A stretch of DNA of 64,000 nt, taken from positions 26,885,501 to 26,949,500 of the forward strand of contig NC_068557.1 in assembly GCF_022201045.2 (NCBI RefSeq), read 5' to 3'. Under the pieces are notes generated by a model. The model made no database searches. It was not told the origin of the DNA and was given only the letters and a program-made list of their open reading frames with translations. Below are positions 31,036 through 44,059 of this stretch, in pieces (the stretch's first letter is position 1; each line of letters opens with the position of its first letter). A program made the position numbers and the translations under genes. Source of the stretch: Citrus sinensis (taxonomy: Eukaryota; Streptophyta; Magnoliopsida; Sapindales; Rutaceae).

Positions 31036-34000
31036 CAACAGTCTTAGTCGACTTTTAATATCAAAATTACCCTTGTAAGAATTAGTTTTCTCTTTCCATG
31101 GAACTTCCATAATTTCCTTCTATCCTTAACACGCTGGCTAATTCATCCTCAGCTTTTCAAGATGTGCTTGACTTGGAAAATTCCATTCATCTGAAATAAT
31201 TGTCAAGCTCTTCTGTTAAGCCCTGATCAATGAACCTACAAAATCCTTCACATTGGATCTGTCTTTTTTTTTTTTCCATTTTTCCAGTCAACACTTTATT
31301 AACAGATTAAAAACCTAAGATGGGTGCTTGACTTGAAAATTTCGTCAACCGAAATAATGTTCAAGAGGGTAACGTGCACAGTAAATTTATATGGTAGAAT
31401 TCAACAATAATCATTAAACTAAAATAGTTGAGCTTTAATCAAATTAAAATAATAATGAAAGAGAGAAAGCAACGATCGATCAAAAGTGATGGAAGAATTC
31501 CATTTCTTTCTATTTTCTTCATTAACTTTTCTTCATTCTTCTGTTTCATCTTTATCGGCGCCCACCGCCACGCGTTTTTCACTCCAAGAAACAAAGAAAA
31601 AGGCCAATGACGCGCACCTGCGTCACTTTTTTGTGACATAACTGCCACCTACCTTGTATAATTTTTAGCATTTAACGCTGTGTATAAATTATTTGATAAT
31701 GAGTAATGCTAAACGTGTCATTATTGTCCAATTAAAATATAACTCTGATATGATAAAAGCATATTTTTGAAAAAAAAAAAAAAAAAAAAAGATAAATGTT
31801 TGAACTATAACAGGACAAAATGAGAAAATTTTGGGAAAATTGCTGGGGAGTGGTCTCAAAAAGTGTGCTTGACTTTAGATTCCCCTTCCATCCGAAATAA
31901 TTAATGGTCTGGATTAGTCAACTACTTTATTGAACATTTCAACTGTTGTTTAGTCTATTAAAACCAGTCTTTACTTCTCTAATCACCCACAGAAATGTTA
32001 AAAACATTCATCAGATTGCTGACGTGTGTGAGTCTTTACTAATAAATTCACTGGTTACTATTGCTAATAGCACCATAATCACGTTCTTGGATTTGTGGGG
32101 CTGTGTTGACATCATTTTTGCGCAAGCGGTAATCTGTTTTGGTTATTTTTCTTGTTAAATTATTCGCGGGGCGGTCTTGCTATTTTTCCTGATACTGTTG
32201 CTTGTTTGGAACATTTGCCAAGTGTCATTTCTTCTACCATCCATCCGTTTACGGGACAGCTTGCCGCCCCACCTTTGAAAACAACTAAATAAGTCTGAAG
32301 CCCTTTATTTCCTAAATAATTAAATTTTTATTTATATTTAAAAAAAAAAATTAAATCATATTATTACCCATTTTAAACAAAAAATGATAAGTGTAAAAAT
32401 CTAGTAGAAGGCCTTCGAAGCATGAAAGAAAAATCTGTTTGAAAAGGATGAAAAAATTTTAAAGTTTTAAATTGTGTAAGGCTTCATTTGGTAAGCTTTT
32501 CAAGTAGAGCTTTGTTAATAAAACTTTTATAAATAAAATTTTTACAAAAAAAAATTTAGTTGTTTGATTGTTAATAAGAGATTTTATTAAAAAATTTATG
32601 TCTTTATGAAATACTTTAATAGACGAGTTTTTTAAAATTATGTTATGAAAAATATAAAATAAGATTGTCAAATAAATAGAAGATATTTTAACATTTAAAA
32701 AAAAAATTAACCTCTACTCCTAAAAACTCAAAATTTAAGCTTTCATTAGTAGAGGTAGAATAACTTATTTAAACTTTAAAAGTTCTATTAAAAAATAAAT
32801 AAACAGCAACAAAAATTATGATAAGAGCTTGTGGGATTAAATAAGCATTTATGGCCATTAAATAAGTCATACCAGATATGCAATAACATATGTATGGAAG
32901 AACTGTTATTGGGTAAAGCTCATGATATGTTCTCCTAATTTGTTGTTTCTCTTCTTTCAATAGTTGTAAAAGGCTACTGTTTACATTTGTTTGTTTTATA
33001 AATTAATATAAGGAAATTATCTCCCAACCACATCAAGAATATTTAAAGTATAAGTAGTTAACATTAGTTTTCAATAATATTTCAAAACCACCTCAAAATT
33101 TTAGTTTTAAATCAACTAATCATTTTTTAGTAACTCCATCAGCTATGTTAAAAAATCTAAAAGAAATGAATATTTTTCTCTGAATGCATCCTTTACCTTG
33201 TTAAATGAATCTAGGGGCAAGATAGTCTTTTATTTTAGATTCTGTAACTGTGGCTAACAAAATTAATGGAAAAGTTGCTGCTTGAAATAAAACTAAAACT
33301 TGAAGTAAGATATTATAAGAAACTTGTGGTGTCTACTTGCACTTTTAATACTCTTGAGATGGGTGGGAGATAATTTCCCTTAATATAAATCAAACTCCTC
33401 CTAAATATGATATAGGCATAATTTGAGACCAAATCTCTAGTACCACGAGAAGAAGTAAAGGGGGAAAATGAAGAAGTTAAAATGATATGAGAAATTTTAA
33501 ATGAGCTTTCCAGTCCTCATTCATTATAGAGAGATTTTCAGTTTTCCTCGTACTAAAATCAATATATATCACTAACTTTTTACTGTTTTTACAATATCCA
33601 ATAGCTCCTCCGGGCCAAAAAGAAAAATATTGAAAAGAAATAGGGATAATGAGTCATATACAAAACATATATTTATTATAAAAATTTAAAAATAACAAAA
33701 AGCACTAGAAAAATATTATTCATATCAAAACTCATATTTCTTATTTTCAATATTTAAAATTTTTATTTTTATTTTTATTTATATAATTTATTTAATTTAT
33801 AATAAATATAAATAAAAATATATATGAAATTAAAAGTAATAATGTAAAATTACAATGTTGAGGTTATTGGATATTATAAAAATAATAAGAATATAAGTAT
33901 TAAGTAGTATATATATGGTGGAAATTTACCATCTCTTCCACCAACTGCAAATGAATTTTCTGACGTTTTCTTCATAATCCGCTTTGATATCTGTGCTAGA

Positions 34001-34504
34001 TTAATTATAGAGTTCATTTATGTTTCCTCGATAACTATAAAAAAAATTCCTTGTTCCCATTGAGAGGGTTTAGTTTGCAGTGTGTTGGCCACCCGCAATT
34101 GACAATTAATGCAATGCGCATGCAAAAACAAAAATATATTAATGTATCGTCGGCTATTTCTTTTCACCTCCGTAATATTCTTCCTTTTCACCGTCAATGT
34201 TTCCTTTTTGGCTCTAAAGAAATGATGACTAGTGTATTTTATTAACATTTTTAATGTAAGCATTAGGGGGACTTCTCATTTGCGGCGGTGGATGCGCATA
34301 ATCTCCAAGAAAATACAAGGAAATTAACCCGGTCCCAAGGTGGCAGGAAAGTCACACAATGAAAGATTAGCAGCCAAAAGTTATCTGAAGAGAAAATTAG
34401 ATTTGCATTACCCATAGGAGAAAGCTACAGCTACAAGTGCAAATTTTCTTTAGTTTTAGTCACCTAAACAAAAACAATCTGATTAAAAGCTCCAACCACT
34501 TGCG

Positions 34505-34514
34505 TATATAAATA
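34505..34514 (+). promoter_or_regulatory. TATA box of TNL copy 2
   Basis: TATATAAATA lies about 100 bp before ATG 34610, in the same context as in copy 1. Confidence 0.6.
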
Positions 34515-34609
34515 GATTGACCCCACCTCCACATGATGATCATATAGCACGCCTTTCATTTCACTTCTACTGGCCATCTCTTTGTGTCACACTCACATAT
34601 ATATAGAAG

Positions 34610-37416
34610 ATGGCTTCATCATCATCATCCTGCTCTCCAAGAAAATACGATGTCTTCCTCAGCTTCAGAGGGGAGGATACTCGCAACAACTTTACGAGCC
34701 ATCTCTTTGCTGCCTTTTGTCGAGAAAAAATAAAAACCTTTATTGATGAACAACTTAAGAAAGGAGATGACATTCCGTCAGCCCTTTTGAATGCAATTGA
34801 AGAATCAAAGATTTCGGTAATAATTTTCTCAAAAGGTTACGCTTCTTCAACATGGTGCTTGCATGAACTCGTCAAGATTCTTGAATGCAAGAAAAGGAAA
34901 GGCCAAATTGTTATGCCGGTTTTCTACAATGTGGATCCATCCGACGTAAGGAACCAGACTGGAAGTTTTGGAGACGCTTTTGTTGAGCATGAAAATGATT
35001 TCAGGGACACACCACAAAAAGTTCACAAATGGAGAGCTGCATTGACCCAAGCATCCAATCTTTGTGGATGGGATTCCATGAAAATCAGGTCTCATTTACT
35101 CTATCATAAATAAATTCGGGGGTGTGTGTGTGTGTGTGTGTGTGTCCCCTTTTATAAATTAAAAGGTTATTCGGACGTGTTGCTATTCACTCACAGTGTC
35201 AGTTCATATCATTTTTGACATTGAAAGAATGGCCTACAAATTCTGTATGGACGATTGATATTAGATAAAAGGAAAAAAATAAGACAAGTAAATAAAGGCT
35301 AAAGCCACCGGGCAATATAGCTTCTTTGTTACAAATATTGATTTTGCATTGTTATATATAATCAGTATGCCCTTATTAATTACTTTATGGGGTTGAACAA
35401 TTTTTTTTCAATAATAAATAATTTTTATACATTTTTTTTAAATCACAACTTTTTCCTCTAAGTCATCGATATTCTTTTAAGGTGAAAAAAACAATAATGT
35501 TAGAGATTCAAATATCTGAGTTTCATCTTGAGTCCCAATTTAATAGGTTATAAAATTATATAACCAAAATTTGACGGATAAATACCATATCAATTGAGAC
35601 TCAAATTAAAACTTATATGTTATTATGCCTATATTACCTAAAAAAAAAGTTTTCAACTTTTAGTTTTTAATTAAATACCTGTTTATCTTTTTACTGTTTT
35701 CCTTTTTTTTTTTTTTTCAATTATCTCTTGTTTCAAAATCCAGTATAAACTCATAAAATAATGTGTGGCTCTCCAATTCTTTTTCCCCTTTATCTTTCTT
35801 TCTTTCTTTGACTCGCTAATGTTGTTCATTTCTCACATTTGGTAGAACCGAAGCAGAACTTGTAGATGAAATTGTCAAGGATATTTTGAAGAAAATTCAT
35901 GATATTCCACACTTGGGTAATTCAGAAGACCTGGTTGGACTAGATTCACACATTCAGCGAAATAATTCACTTTTATGCGTCAGATTGCCAGATTTTCAAA
36001 TGGTAAGAACTTGGAGCATGAGTGGTATTTCTAAAACAGATATTGCTGGAGCCATCTTTAACCAAATTTCTAGTCAGTTTGAAGGTTGGTGCTTCATGGC
36101 AAATGTTAGAGAAGAATCAAAAAGGGTTGAATTAGTACATTTAAGGGATCAAATTGTTTCTCAAATTTTAGGAGAAAGTACCGTAGAAACTTCCATTCTA
36201 CCGCAATGTATTAAGAAAAGGCTTCAGCAAATGAATGTTTGTATTATTCTCGATAAGGTGGATAAATTTGGACATTCAGAATATTTAACAGGAGGGCTTA
36301 GTCGATTTGGTCATGGAAGTAGAGTCATTGTAACCACTAGAGATAAGAAAGTGCTTGATAAATACGGAGTAGACTACGTATACAAGGTTGAGGGATTCAA
36401 CTATCGTGAATCTCTTGAGATCTTCTGTTACTATGCTTTTAGACAAAACCATTGCCCTGGGGATCTTCTTGTGTTGTCAGACAATGTAGTTGATTATGCC
36501 AACGGCAGTTCATTAGCTCTTAATGTATTACGCTCGTCCTTTTATCGAAAGAGCAAACAACATTGGGAAAATGCATTGCACAACCCAAAACAAATTTCTG
36601 ACCCTGATATTCATGATATGTTGAAAATTAGTTACGATGAACTAAACTATAAACAGAAGGATTTATTTTTAGACATTGCTTGTTTCTTTAACGGAGAGGG
36701 TAGAGATTACGTGAAAATAATACTAAACAACCGTTATTTGGTGCATTATGGACTGAATATCCTAGCTGGTAAGGCAATAATAACAATATCAAACAATAAG
36801 TTACAGATGCGTGACTTATTGCAAGAAATGGGACAGAGGGTTGTTTGCCATGAATCTTACAAAGATCCAGGCAAATGTAGCAGCTGCTTGTGGTATCATG
36901 AAGATGTCTATCACGTACGAAAGAAAAATAAGGTTAGCTAATTAATTTGCTCCTTCTCTTTCTTATTTACAGACTCAAGTAAGTAATATCGATTCTTCGA
37001 ATTTATAATATTTCGTTTTATTATGCAAATCGTTACAAATTTGATTAAGCTTTTTCTACGTTATTTTATTCTCACTCATCAATTGCTAATTTCTGTTTTT
37101 TTCTTTTAATTAGGGAACTGATTCAATTAAAGGCATGTCCCTTTACACGTCAAAAGTAAGTGAAATACATCTAAGTTCGAGAGGCTTCGCAAAAATGCTA
37201 AATCTTAAATTACTTAAATTTTATATGCATAATCATTTTGATGATTTGGGTATAGTCTCTAAAGTGCATCTTCTCCAAGGCCTACAATATCTCTGGAATG
37301 AATTAAGATATTTCCATTGGCATGGATATCATTTGAAAATCTTACCATTAAATTTTATTCAAGAGAATCTTATTTCACTTAACATGCCTCATAATAAAGA
37401 AATTGAACAACTTTAG
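34610..37416 (+). CDS. TIR-NB-LRR protein copy 2, ends early in the LRR (about 622 aa)
   Basis: Exons: 34610-35088 (TIR), 35846-36932 (NB-ARC), 37114-37416 (LRR to stop). Lengths of exons 1 and 2 are identical to copy 1 (479 and 1087 bp) and the phase is kept. The TIR reads YDVFLSFRGEDTRNNF and keeps the catalytic-type Glu in TWCLHEL. The NB part differs from copy 1 at only about nine residues and shares the same degenerate P-loop (SMSGISKT), kinase-2 (ILDKVDK) and MRD. The LRR exon ends at IEQL followed by TAG (37414-37416), the same stop as copy 1, so it arose before the duplication. Probably a TIR-NB protein with a short LRR start, or a pseudogene under weak constraint. Confidence 0.82.
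35121..35145 (+). repeat. (GT)n microsatellite in TNL copy 2 intron 1
   Basis: Twelve GT units just after the TIR exon; copy 1 has a G-run at the same place (22948-22955), so this is a post-duplication expansion. Confidence 0.85.
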
Positions 37417-38815
37417 GAAGAAAAAAAGGTATACCAATAATTTTTTTAATGATTTGTCACATCCTACATATACTTTACAATTTTGAATCAATTTAGAATA
37501 TTTTTTAATTCATACATTTATATCACAATCTATGATCTATAGAAAATAGCTCAATAATCATCTATTTTTCTTTTGTTGAATATAAATTGTGAAATTCATT
37601 AATACTAATTCATTGTAGCAATATGTCTTTTGTTACAGGAAGCATTTAAGTTAAAATGGATTGATCTTCATCACTCTCGAGACTCGGCGAAAATCCCTTG
37701 TTCCTCAGAATTGCCAAATCTCGAGAGAATAGAACTTTTGAACCGTAGAAAGTTGCCTTACGTTGTCCCAACCATTCATAATTTTAATCATCTTAGCAGC
37801 TTATGTTTCGAAGGTTGCAAGAGTCCTAAGCACTTTCCAAGTAACACCCATTTCAGATCTCCAATTGCAGTTAATTTCTCCTTGTATATTGATCTCACAG
37901 AGTTTCCACAGATCACCGAAAATTTAAGACCTTTACGTGGGACCCCAATAGAAAAAATTCGTGCATCAGTTGAGTGCCTAAATCTCGAGAAATGCAAAAG
38001 GCTTAAAAGTATTAATATTTCAAGTAAAAGCATTTGCCAAAGGCTTATAAAAACTGCAATTAACTTACGGTAAATTTTTTGGCTGTGTAATGTGTATCCC
38101 CGTTGCAGTCTTTGGATCTAAGGGGAAACGAGTTTAAGACTTTGCCTCAAAGTATCAACCAACTTTCTCAGCCGAGATTCCTGTACTTGTGCAGTTGCAT
38201 TATGCTTCAATCATGGCCGGAACTTCCATTTTCTCTCCGTTATTTAAAAGCAAAAAATTGCAAGCAGCTTCAATATTCTTTGCCCTAGCTTCCGTCATGT
38301 CTATAAGAGTTGGATGCATCAACATGCTGCCAGCATGTTCGGGGATCTTCATTTCACGGAGTCGATTTCATTTTCGCTTATTGGCTGAAACTGAATCAAG
38401 CCAACCCTTTGGCAGATTTACAGCTAGGGATTCAGCATACGGCAACTGCGGCATCCAGATTATTCTCTAAAGAGGTTAGCAGTGTTTGAAAGTTTGACCT
38501 TTTAACTATCTCGAGAGGTTTTACTAGTACCTAAGCCAATTTATTAATGCCCATAAATAATGAATGATTTTCATACATATCGCAGAATATGGGGCTTATT
38601 GTCAGCATTCGTTAATGAGTAGAGCATTCCTGAGTGGTTCATCCGTTAAAGTAGAGCATCTTCTAACCATTCAACTGCCACTGCATTGGCGTAATTTTCA
38701 AAGGTTTATCGGATTTTCTCTTTGTGTTGTTACTGAATTTGAGGAAACTTTAGAAGCTGGGCGTGATTATTTTAGAGTCAAATGTAGGTCCAATTTCGAA
38801 ACCAAGACTATGTGA
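37417..38815 (+). pseudogene. Remaining LRR and C-terminal exons of TNL copy 2, behind the premature stop
   Basis: Exon-like blocks: end of exon 3 to 37428, exon 4 37639-38069, exon 5 38109-38474, exon 6 38586-38815, with intact splice sites. Exon 5 carries a second stop absent from copy 1 (TAG at 38286-38288, after LQYSLP). Exon 6 encodes the C-terminal domain (IQLPLHW, IGFSLCVVTEFEETLEAG) and ends at TGA 38813-38815. Confidence 0.75.
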
Positions 38816-41800
38816 AAGTGAAACAAAATATTTGGAAGGCTTTTGCAATTTGACAGTTGCCATGACCATAGGGTTGAAGATTTGACTGTTGACTCGGAAT
38901 CATATCTTTCTTGGATTTGATCCATGTTTGAGAGTTAGGTTTCTTGAGGTTAATTCTATACAATTGCCTCGTTTGAGTTTTGAGTTCTCCATTTATCATC
39001 CTTATCAAACACTTTAATTTGCCAGGTCAAATTTCGTGCGATGCGTCCATTAGATCCAAATGATCCGAAGAGTATATCCACAGAGAGCAAAACAACATAC
39101 CTTAAGGGCTAAGTTGCTAATATATTTTTTCACATTTTTCGCAAGACTTTCTGAAATATGTAAGTCTTTTGCCTTGTTTTCTTGTTCTTTTAGTTTTAGT
39201 TGTTTTTCTTACTGGCTATCTTGAATCTATCATTGACTTTTGTTTTTCATTTTATTATGTTACGATATGACTAGAATAGGGCTTGTGGGAATTTTTTTTT
39301 TTAATTTTTAGTTGTTTTTATTATTGCCCTTATTTATTATCATCATTTTTACCTCTGCATGGCACTAATGGCATGCAAAGGAGCATTTGTTAACAAATTA
39401 ATTGTTCATTTTTTTATTAATTTTCACCAAGCTGCCTATTCTAATGGCGGCTCGTCTGAATTATTATTATTGTTCATATTTTCTTTCCTCCAAAGCCGCG
39501 TGTTTAAACATAGTCGGTTCATTTTTATCCAGGGGCGGGAGAACTGTCGTAGACCAACTTGCCAGATAGCTAGAAGTGATGTTCTTTGAGATATATACTT
39601 GTCTTCAGATGGCAAAGGTACTTATTCTTTTGAGCCCGCTTTGGGGGCATATGCAAGGCAAGATTACCATTCACAATTCAATTGATTCAATATATCTTTT
39701 TTTAAACCAAGCCTTGATGTTGTTCGTTCGTTCGTTTGTTTGTTCTTTTTTTTTCTTTAATCTGTCCCCTTTTTCTTGAACATTATTATATTTTAAATTG
39801 ATTGATATTTTTATCAGAAACTTGTGAGAGCGGAGATGAACGCAACTGGAATATGTGAGTCGACAAAAGCCATTTTTAATAAATAGTGAAGAAGTCTACT
39901 TCAAATGCAACTTGTCGATTGAACTACTTCCAAAAGATTAAATAAGGTGAGAACCATTTCCCCTATATTAATTTGTTCTAAAATGTACAGTTTTTTGCAC
40001 AAAGGAAATTTCTAGTTTGCCTGAAATTTTTGACGGAGAAAGTGCCCCAAGAGGCAAACTACTTCTTTTTGAGTTTGCCTATTCAAGAACTAATCATTAG
40101 GGCTAAATTTTCGGGCAGTCTAGCATGACTCTTGCATAATTCCTTTCATGCTTGATTCAAATGCAACTAGAGGATTTGAACTACTTCCGATAGATTTGGG
40201 TACATATATATGTTTATGTCCTTACTATTTCTAACTTAATATATAGGGGCTGATTTTTGTTGAAATAACTGGCTTTGTTAGAGAAATCGTTTGATTCAAA
40301 AATTTAAGTTGGTAGGTGAGGGTCTAATAATAGTATACTGAAGATAAGTCTTAACAGTTCTCTTAAAGTGAAACATGGAGTAAAACTTGAGACAAAAACT
40401 TGTTAATGAGTCAAAAAAAAAAAAAAAAAGAGCTCAAAAGTAAGCCCAGAAATTGAAGAAATTATTGAAAGAGTTTGTAGGTAGGGGGATTCGAACTTGA
40501 GATATTGGCTTTGATATCATGTTAGAAATCACTGCTTGACACAAAAGATTAAGCTGATAGGTAATTAAGGGCTTAAGGATATATGGTACTTAAGACAAGT
40601 CTTAACAAGTTTGAGATCAAAGTTTGAATTGAACTCACTGACAGCGGAAGTAGTTGTTCTTATATCAACAGAATTTACCACTTATATTCATAGGTTGGTT
40701 CAACTTAATTTGGTTTCAAACTCATCTTTGTCTGATCTCTGGAATTCCACTTCATGATGATTTACTATTACTGTTTGTTGGCAAATCTTTTAAATCATAC
40801 CTCTCTAATATTTGGTTGACAGAATCTAGCTTGTACATGGAAGTGTTCATAGAATGAAAGGATGTCAATCTCTCTGGCGGGAGCTGATTGCTTGAAATTA
40901 ATTAACCTATCTCCTTGTAATTCAGCTGGTCTTTTTGAAGGTAGTCCCTTAATTATCTTGAGGCAACTTCTTGTATTCCAGGAGATAACTCAAGTTCTAA
41001 TCTAGAGGGGGCATTCATATATATTTTTATGGTGGACTTATGGCTGTAATTAATCATTGTCATAAGTATAGAAGAGGTTGTTTCGATTGAAACTGCATGC
41101 ACGCTTCCAGTGATGAATAAATGTCATCGCGACTTTGGGAGCTTCATGCAAGATGGAATAATTGTCTTCAGCTCATGAAAGGAATGCATGCATGCGCTTG
41201 CAAATTATACCACGCATATCTTTTGTGAATGTTATCGAGTAGCTGACACCCTTGCCATTCTTAAATGGGTCTCTTCAGGCTTTTCTCTCTGTGGCCGGTC
41301 AACTTCCTATGGAGAGACAGGTTCCATGCTTCTTCTTGATTTCTACGGAGAATATGCCTATGTATATATATCGTTCTCCTTTGCTTTGGTTTTTGTGCTT
41401 AATCTGCATTGTCTTTAGTGCATTAAGCTGGATTTGATTCTGGGTATTTTTTCTGTAGTAAGAATTGATGATAATGAGACGGAAACTTGCCTTTTAAGCA
41501 ACTTTAATTGACTCGTTGAGATGATTGATTTCGAACTCGTACGTTGATTAGCTGTTCTGCTTCTGCGTTAGCTCTGCAGCTTAAATATAATTCCCATTGG
41601 CGACTGCCATTTTCTCACTTCATGCGTTTTTGAAGCTGTCACCAACGTAGTCCGTCATTGCAGCTTTGTTTGACCACCTAGTATTGGATAAACCGAACTT
41701 TACCCCTACTTAGGAATATAATTTTCAATTTATTCTTAAAAAATATAAAAATATCAAGTTACCTCTATTTTTTATTGTTAAGAAAATGAAAAAAAAATAT

Positions 41801-42253
41801 TAATATCCTTCTATTTGTTATCATCTACTAAATGAAAACAAGGGTAATTAAAATTTTATATTTTTTAGAGATAAATTGAAAATTGTAATTCTATCTGGAT
41901 GATAAATTAATGTTTACCCTCTAGATTTAATTTTTTAATTACTTTTTTATCCCAAATACTTTCCAAAGTGAGTGTTTTGATTAAACTAAATAGCACCATT
42001 TTTTTTGTTTCAAATTTTCACAAGTAATTTTACATTATAAACGATATTTGAACTGCTTATCGAATAAGGATTATAATCATCTCCTTCTCTCTCTCTCCTT
42101 ATATTCATAATTTTGTAAAAAAATTGACTTGATTGTAAATAAAATGAAAAAATAAATATAAAATTTGAATTTAACCACTAAGGGGGTTAAAAAAAAAGGA
42201 CAAAGAAGATGAGCCGAAATGTTTCCTTTTGCAAATTGATTTCTGGTATTTGT
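38816..42253. other. Intergenic stretch behind TNL copy 2
   Basis: To 39560 it matches the flank of copy 1 apart from an extra segment at about 38905-39060. Beyond that I see no gene. Phrases typical of dispersed LTR-element debris occur at 40300-40400 and 40480-40620 (GGTAGGGGGATTCGAACTTG, then GTACTTAAGACAAGTC). A possible RNase H-like fragment is listed separately. Confidence 0.5.
41180..41420 (+). pseudogene. Possible LINE RNase H C-terminal fragment
   Basis: The frame from 41188 reads HIFCECYRVADTLAILKWVS and later SMLLLDFYGEYAYVYI. The spacing of an H-x-F-x-E-x-x-R-x-A-D-x-L-A-like pattern and a later LLLxD resembles the end of plant LINE RNase H domains. The key residues are only partly kept, and no poly(A) or target duplication was found. 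Weak. Confidence 0.3.
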
Positions 42254-43198
42254 CCCGGGTGAAACCTCGAAAAGGCAGCATAGGTCGTCGTTTTCGGCTC
42301 TTTTTTTTTTTTTTATTCGTTTTGAAACGACGCCGTTCTTCTTTTATTTTTTTTCTTTTGTTCTGATTTCTTCCTTCTTTTCGTTGAACCCAACTGCAAA
42401 CCACTTGCTTCTTCCTCTTCGTTCTCTTCATCCACCGACAGCCACGTTCATTTGCAAATCCAACTGCAAATCCTTCAGAACCCAGCTGCCCCTTCGTTTG
42501 CCTCGTTCCATTTTCCTTCATCGACCGAGGTTCGGCCATTCACAATCCCTAGTCTATTATTCATTAATCTAGTCTCATTTGGTCAGGATGGTGGTAATTT
42601 ATTCAAGTTAAAGGACATATTTTGCACTAGTAAGGAAAATTTCAGATTCTCAGGTCAAACACACAACTTTATACTTTCCTGCACAGCCACATATATAGCT
42701 GCAGAGTCTCTTTGTTGTTGAAATGGATCAAGACATAAAAACATATGAGCACAATTTTTTTAGGACAATCTCCAAGTTCAAAGGAAGAAATTAATGGCAA
42801 TGAAATAATCATGATGCGAGATATGATTCATATAAACACAACCCAGAAGCATGCATAAGTTTAATAATTTATACACATCAATCTACACTATGCTTCAAAC
42901 TAAAGAAACCAGGGGCACCATTTTTCAGTTAAGGTATATTATTGTTTCTCTTCTCTTCGTTCCCAGCAAATCAGAACAAAGAAAAAAATTAAAAGTAGAA
43001 ACGGTGTGATGAAGAGAACGAAAAGGAATAAGCAAGGGGTGTGCAGCTGGGTTAAGTTAAACGAAGAGAAAGAAGAAATAAGAACATAGTAAAAAAAAAA
43101 AATAGAAGCAAAAACGGTGTCATTTCAAAAATAATCAAAACAAAAAAAATAATAGACGAAACGACGGCCTATGCTGCCATTTCATGGTTTGATCCGGG
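42254..43198. mobile_element. Non-autonomous DNA transposon with about 200-bp inverted arms
   Basis: The left arm (CCCGGGTGAAACC, AAAGGCAGCATAGG, CGTCGTTTTCG, GAAACGACGCCGTTCTTC, CCCAACTGCAAACCACTTGC, TTCGTTCTCTTCATC) has an imperfect inverted copy ending at 43198 (GATGAAGAGAACGAA, GCAAGGGGTGTGCAGCTGGG, AACGGTGTCATTTC, CGACGGCCTATGCTGCC, GGTTTGATCCGGG). Arms cover about 42254-42450 and 42990-43198. The centre has no ORF of note. Long arms suggest a Mutator-like non-autonomous element, but a 9-bp target duplication was not found. Short ORFs inside are arm translations. Confidence 0.68.
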
Positions 43199-43269
43199 AT
43201 CTCACTCGGGGTAAGTAGTATTTTCTTTACAAATTTATGTTTGAAAGCAAAGCACTTTCTGTAATAGTA

Positions 43270-43649
43270 CTATCAAATAGTGACGAATTTAGAAAAATAA
43301 TTTATCGGGGGCTAGATTATATATTAATAAAATTTTAAAACTAAAATTTTAAATTGATAGAATATTTGTTAATACATTTATAATTATTCTCGACGTATTT
43401 TCAAGAATAGAAAAATGTTTGTGGTGATGACCTATCATTATTTTTAATTATAATATAAGCTTTTATAGTTCTAAAAGTCAAAGTTGAAATTTTGTGAATT
43501 CATAAATTTATAGAGCTATTTTTAATAGATTTAATGGAGGCTGATTAGAAATCTTACATTTTTTTTTTCTTTTATTCTTAGAATTTTTTTTAGCCAGCGG
43601 GGCTACAGCCCCCATTGGTCACATACTACATCCGCTGCTGCTATCAAAT
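43270..43649. mobile_element. hAT-like MITE with target-site duplication
   Basis: The element 43279-43640 is flanked by CTATCAAAT (43270-43278 and 43641-43649). The ends are imperfect inverted repeats (left AGTGACGAATTTAG; right end reversed reads AGCAGCGGATGTAG), followed inward by GGGGGCTAG at left and GGGGCTGTAGCC (reversed) at right. The AGTGGCGGAT-type terminus and 8-9 bp duplication fit hAT elements. Confidence 0.6.
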
Positions 43650-44059
43650 ACAAACTTTAATTCAAAAGAGAGCATATTTATGGTTATTCTAGCTTATATT
43701 CGTATAATTTAATTTCCAAGCTTATTAATATATTCTCAGGTGCAAATAATTCAAAGTATCTCTGTTTCATATTTTATCAAAAGAAATTAATCTTAAATTA
43801 TTTCACACACAAAGCCACAAGAAAAGTCGTTTGAAACTAGATAACCAAATGCTCAGAACTGAAATAATAATTAACGATATACGATACAAAATACAAATAG
43901 TAGTAATTTTATACACGTCAAGGTGTACGTGGTAAGGAATAGACTTCTTGTGACTCAACTCCTAAATTGCCCTAAATGATTTTGTTTTTGGTGACCAATG
44001 AATACTAGACAACAGAAAATTTTTTTGAAAAAAAATGTTGAGGGCAAAAGGGTAATTGA

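Larger units (their letters stand above)
29435..34609. other. AT-rich spacer between GH31 copy B and TNL copy 2
   Basis: Paralogue of 17719-22434. No gene seen. It holds a MITE-like inverted repeat (30813-31035, its right arm ending in a run of 16 C at about 31018-31033) and three CTTGAC blocks (31167-31207, 31327-31365, 31868-31915). The last 600 bp are highly similar to the TNL copy 1 promoter. Confidence 0.7.
28367..39560. repeat. Segmental duplication unit 2 (GH31 5' part + TNL)
   Basis: Second copy of the unit described for 16648-27505. Spacing between GH31 ATG and TNL ATG is 5176 bp here versus 4717 bp in unit 1. Extra sequence in unit 2 includes additional bases around 32460-33300 and about 150 bp at 38905-39060. 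Confidence 0.9.

Noticed and set aside
40480..40500. GATTCGAAC phrase resembling a tRNA T-arm
   Set aside because: No acceptor stem or D/anticodon arms around it; the same phrase is common in plant LTR-element debris.
42384..42721. Overlapping ORFs inside the long-arm element
   Set aside because: They lie in the inverted arm and continue through repeat sequence; no family similarity.
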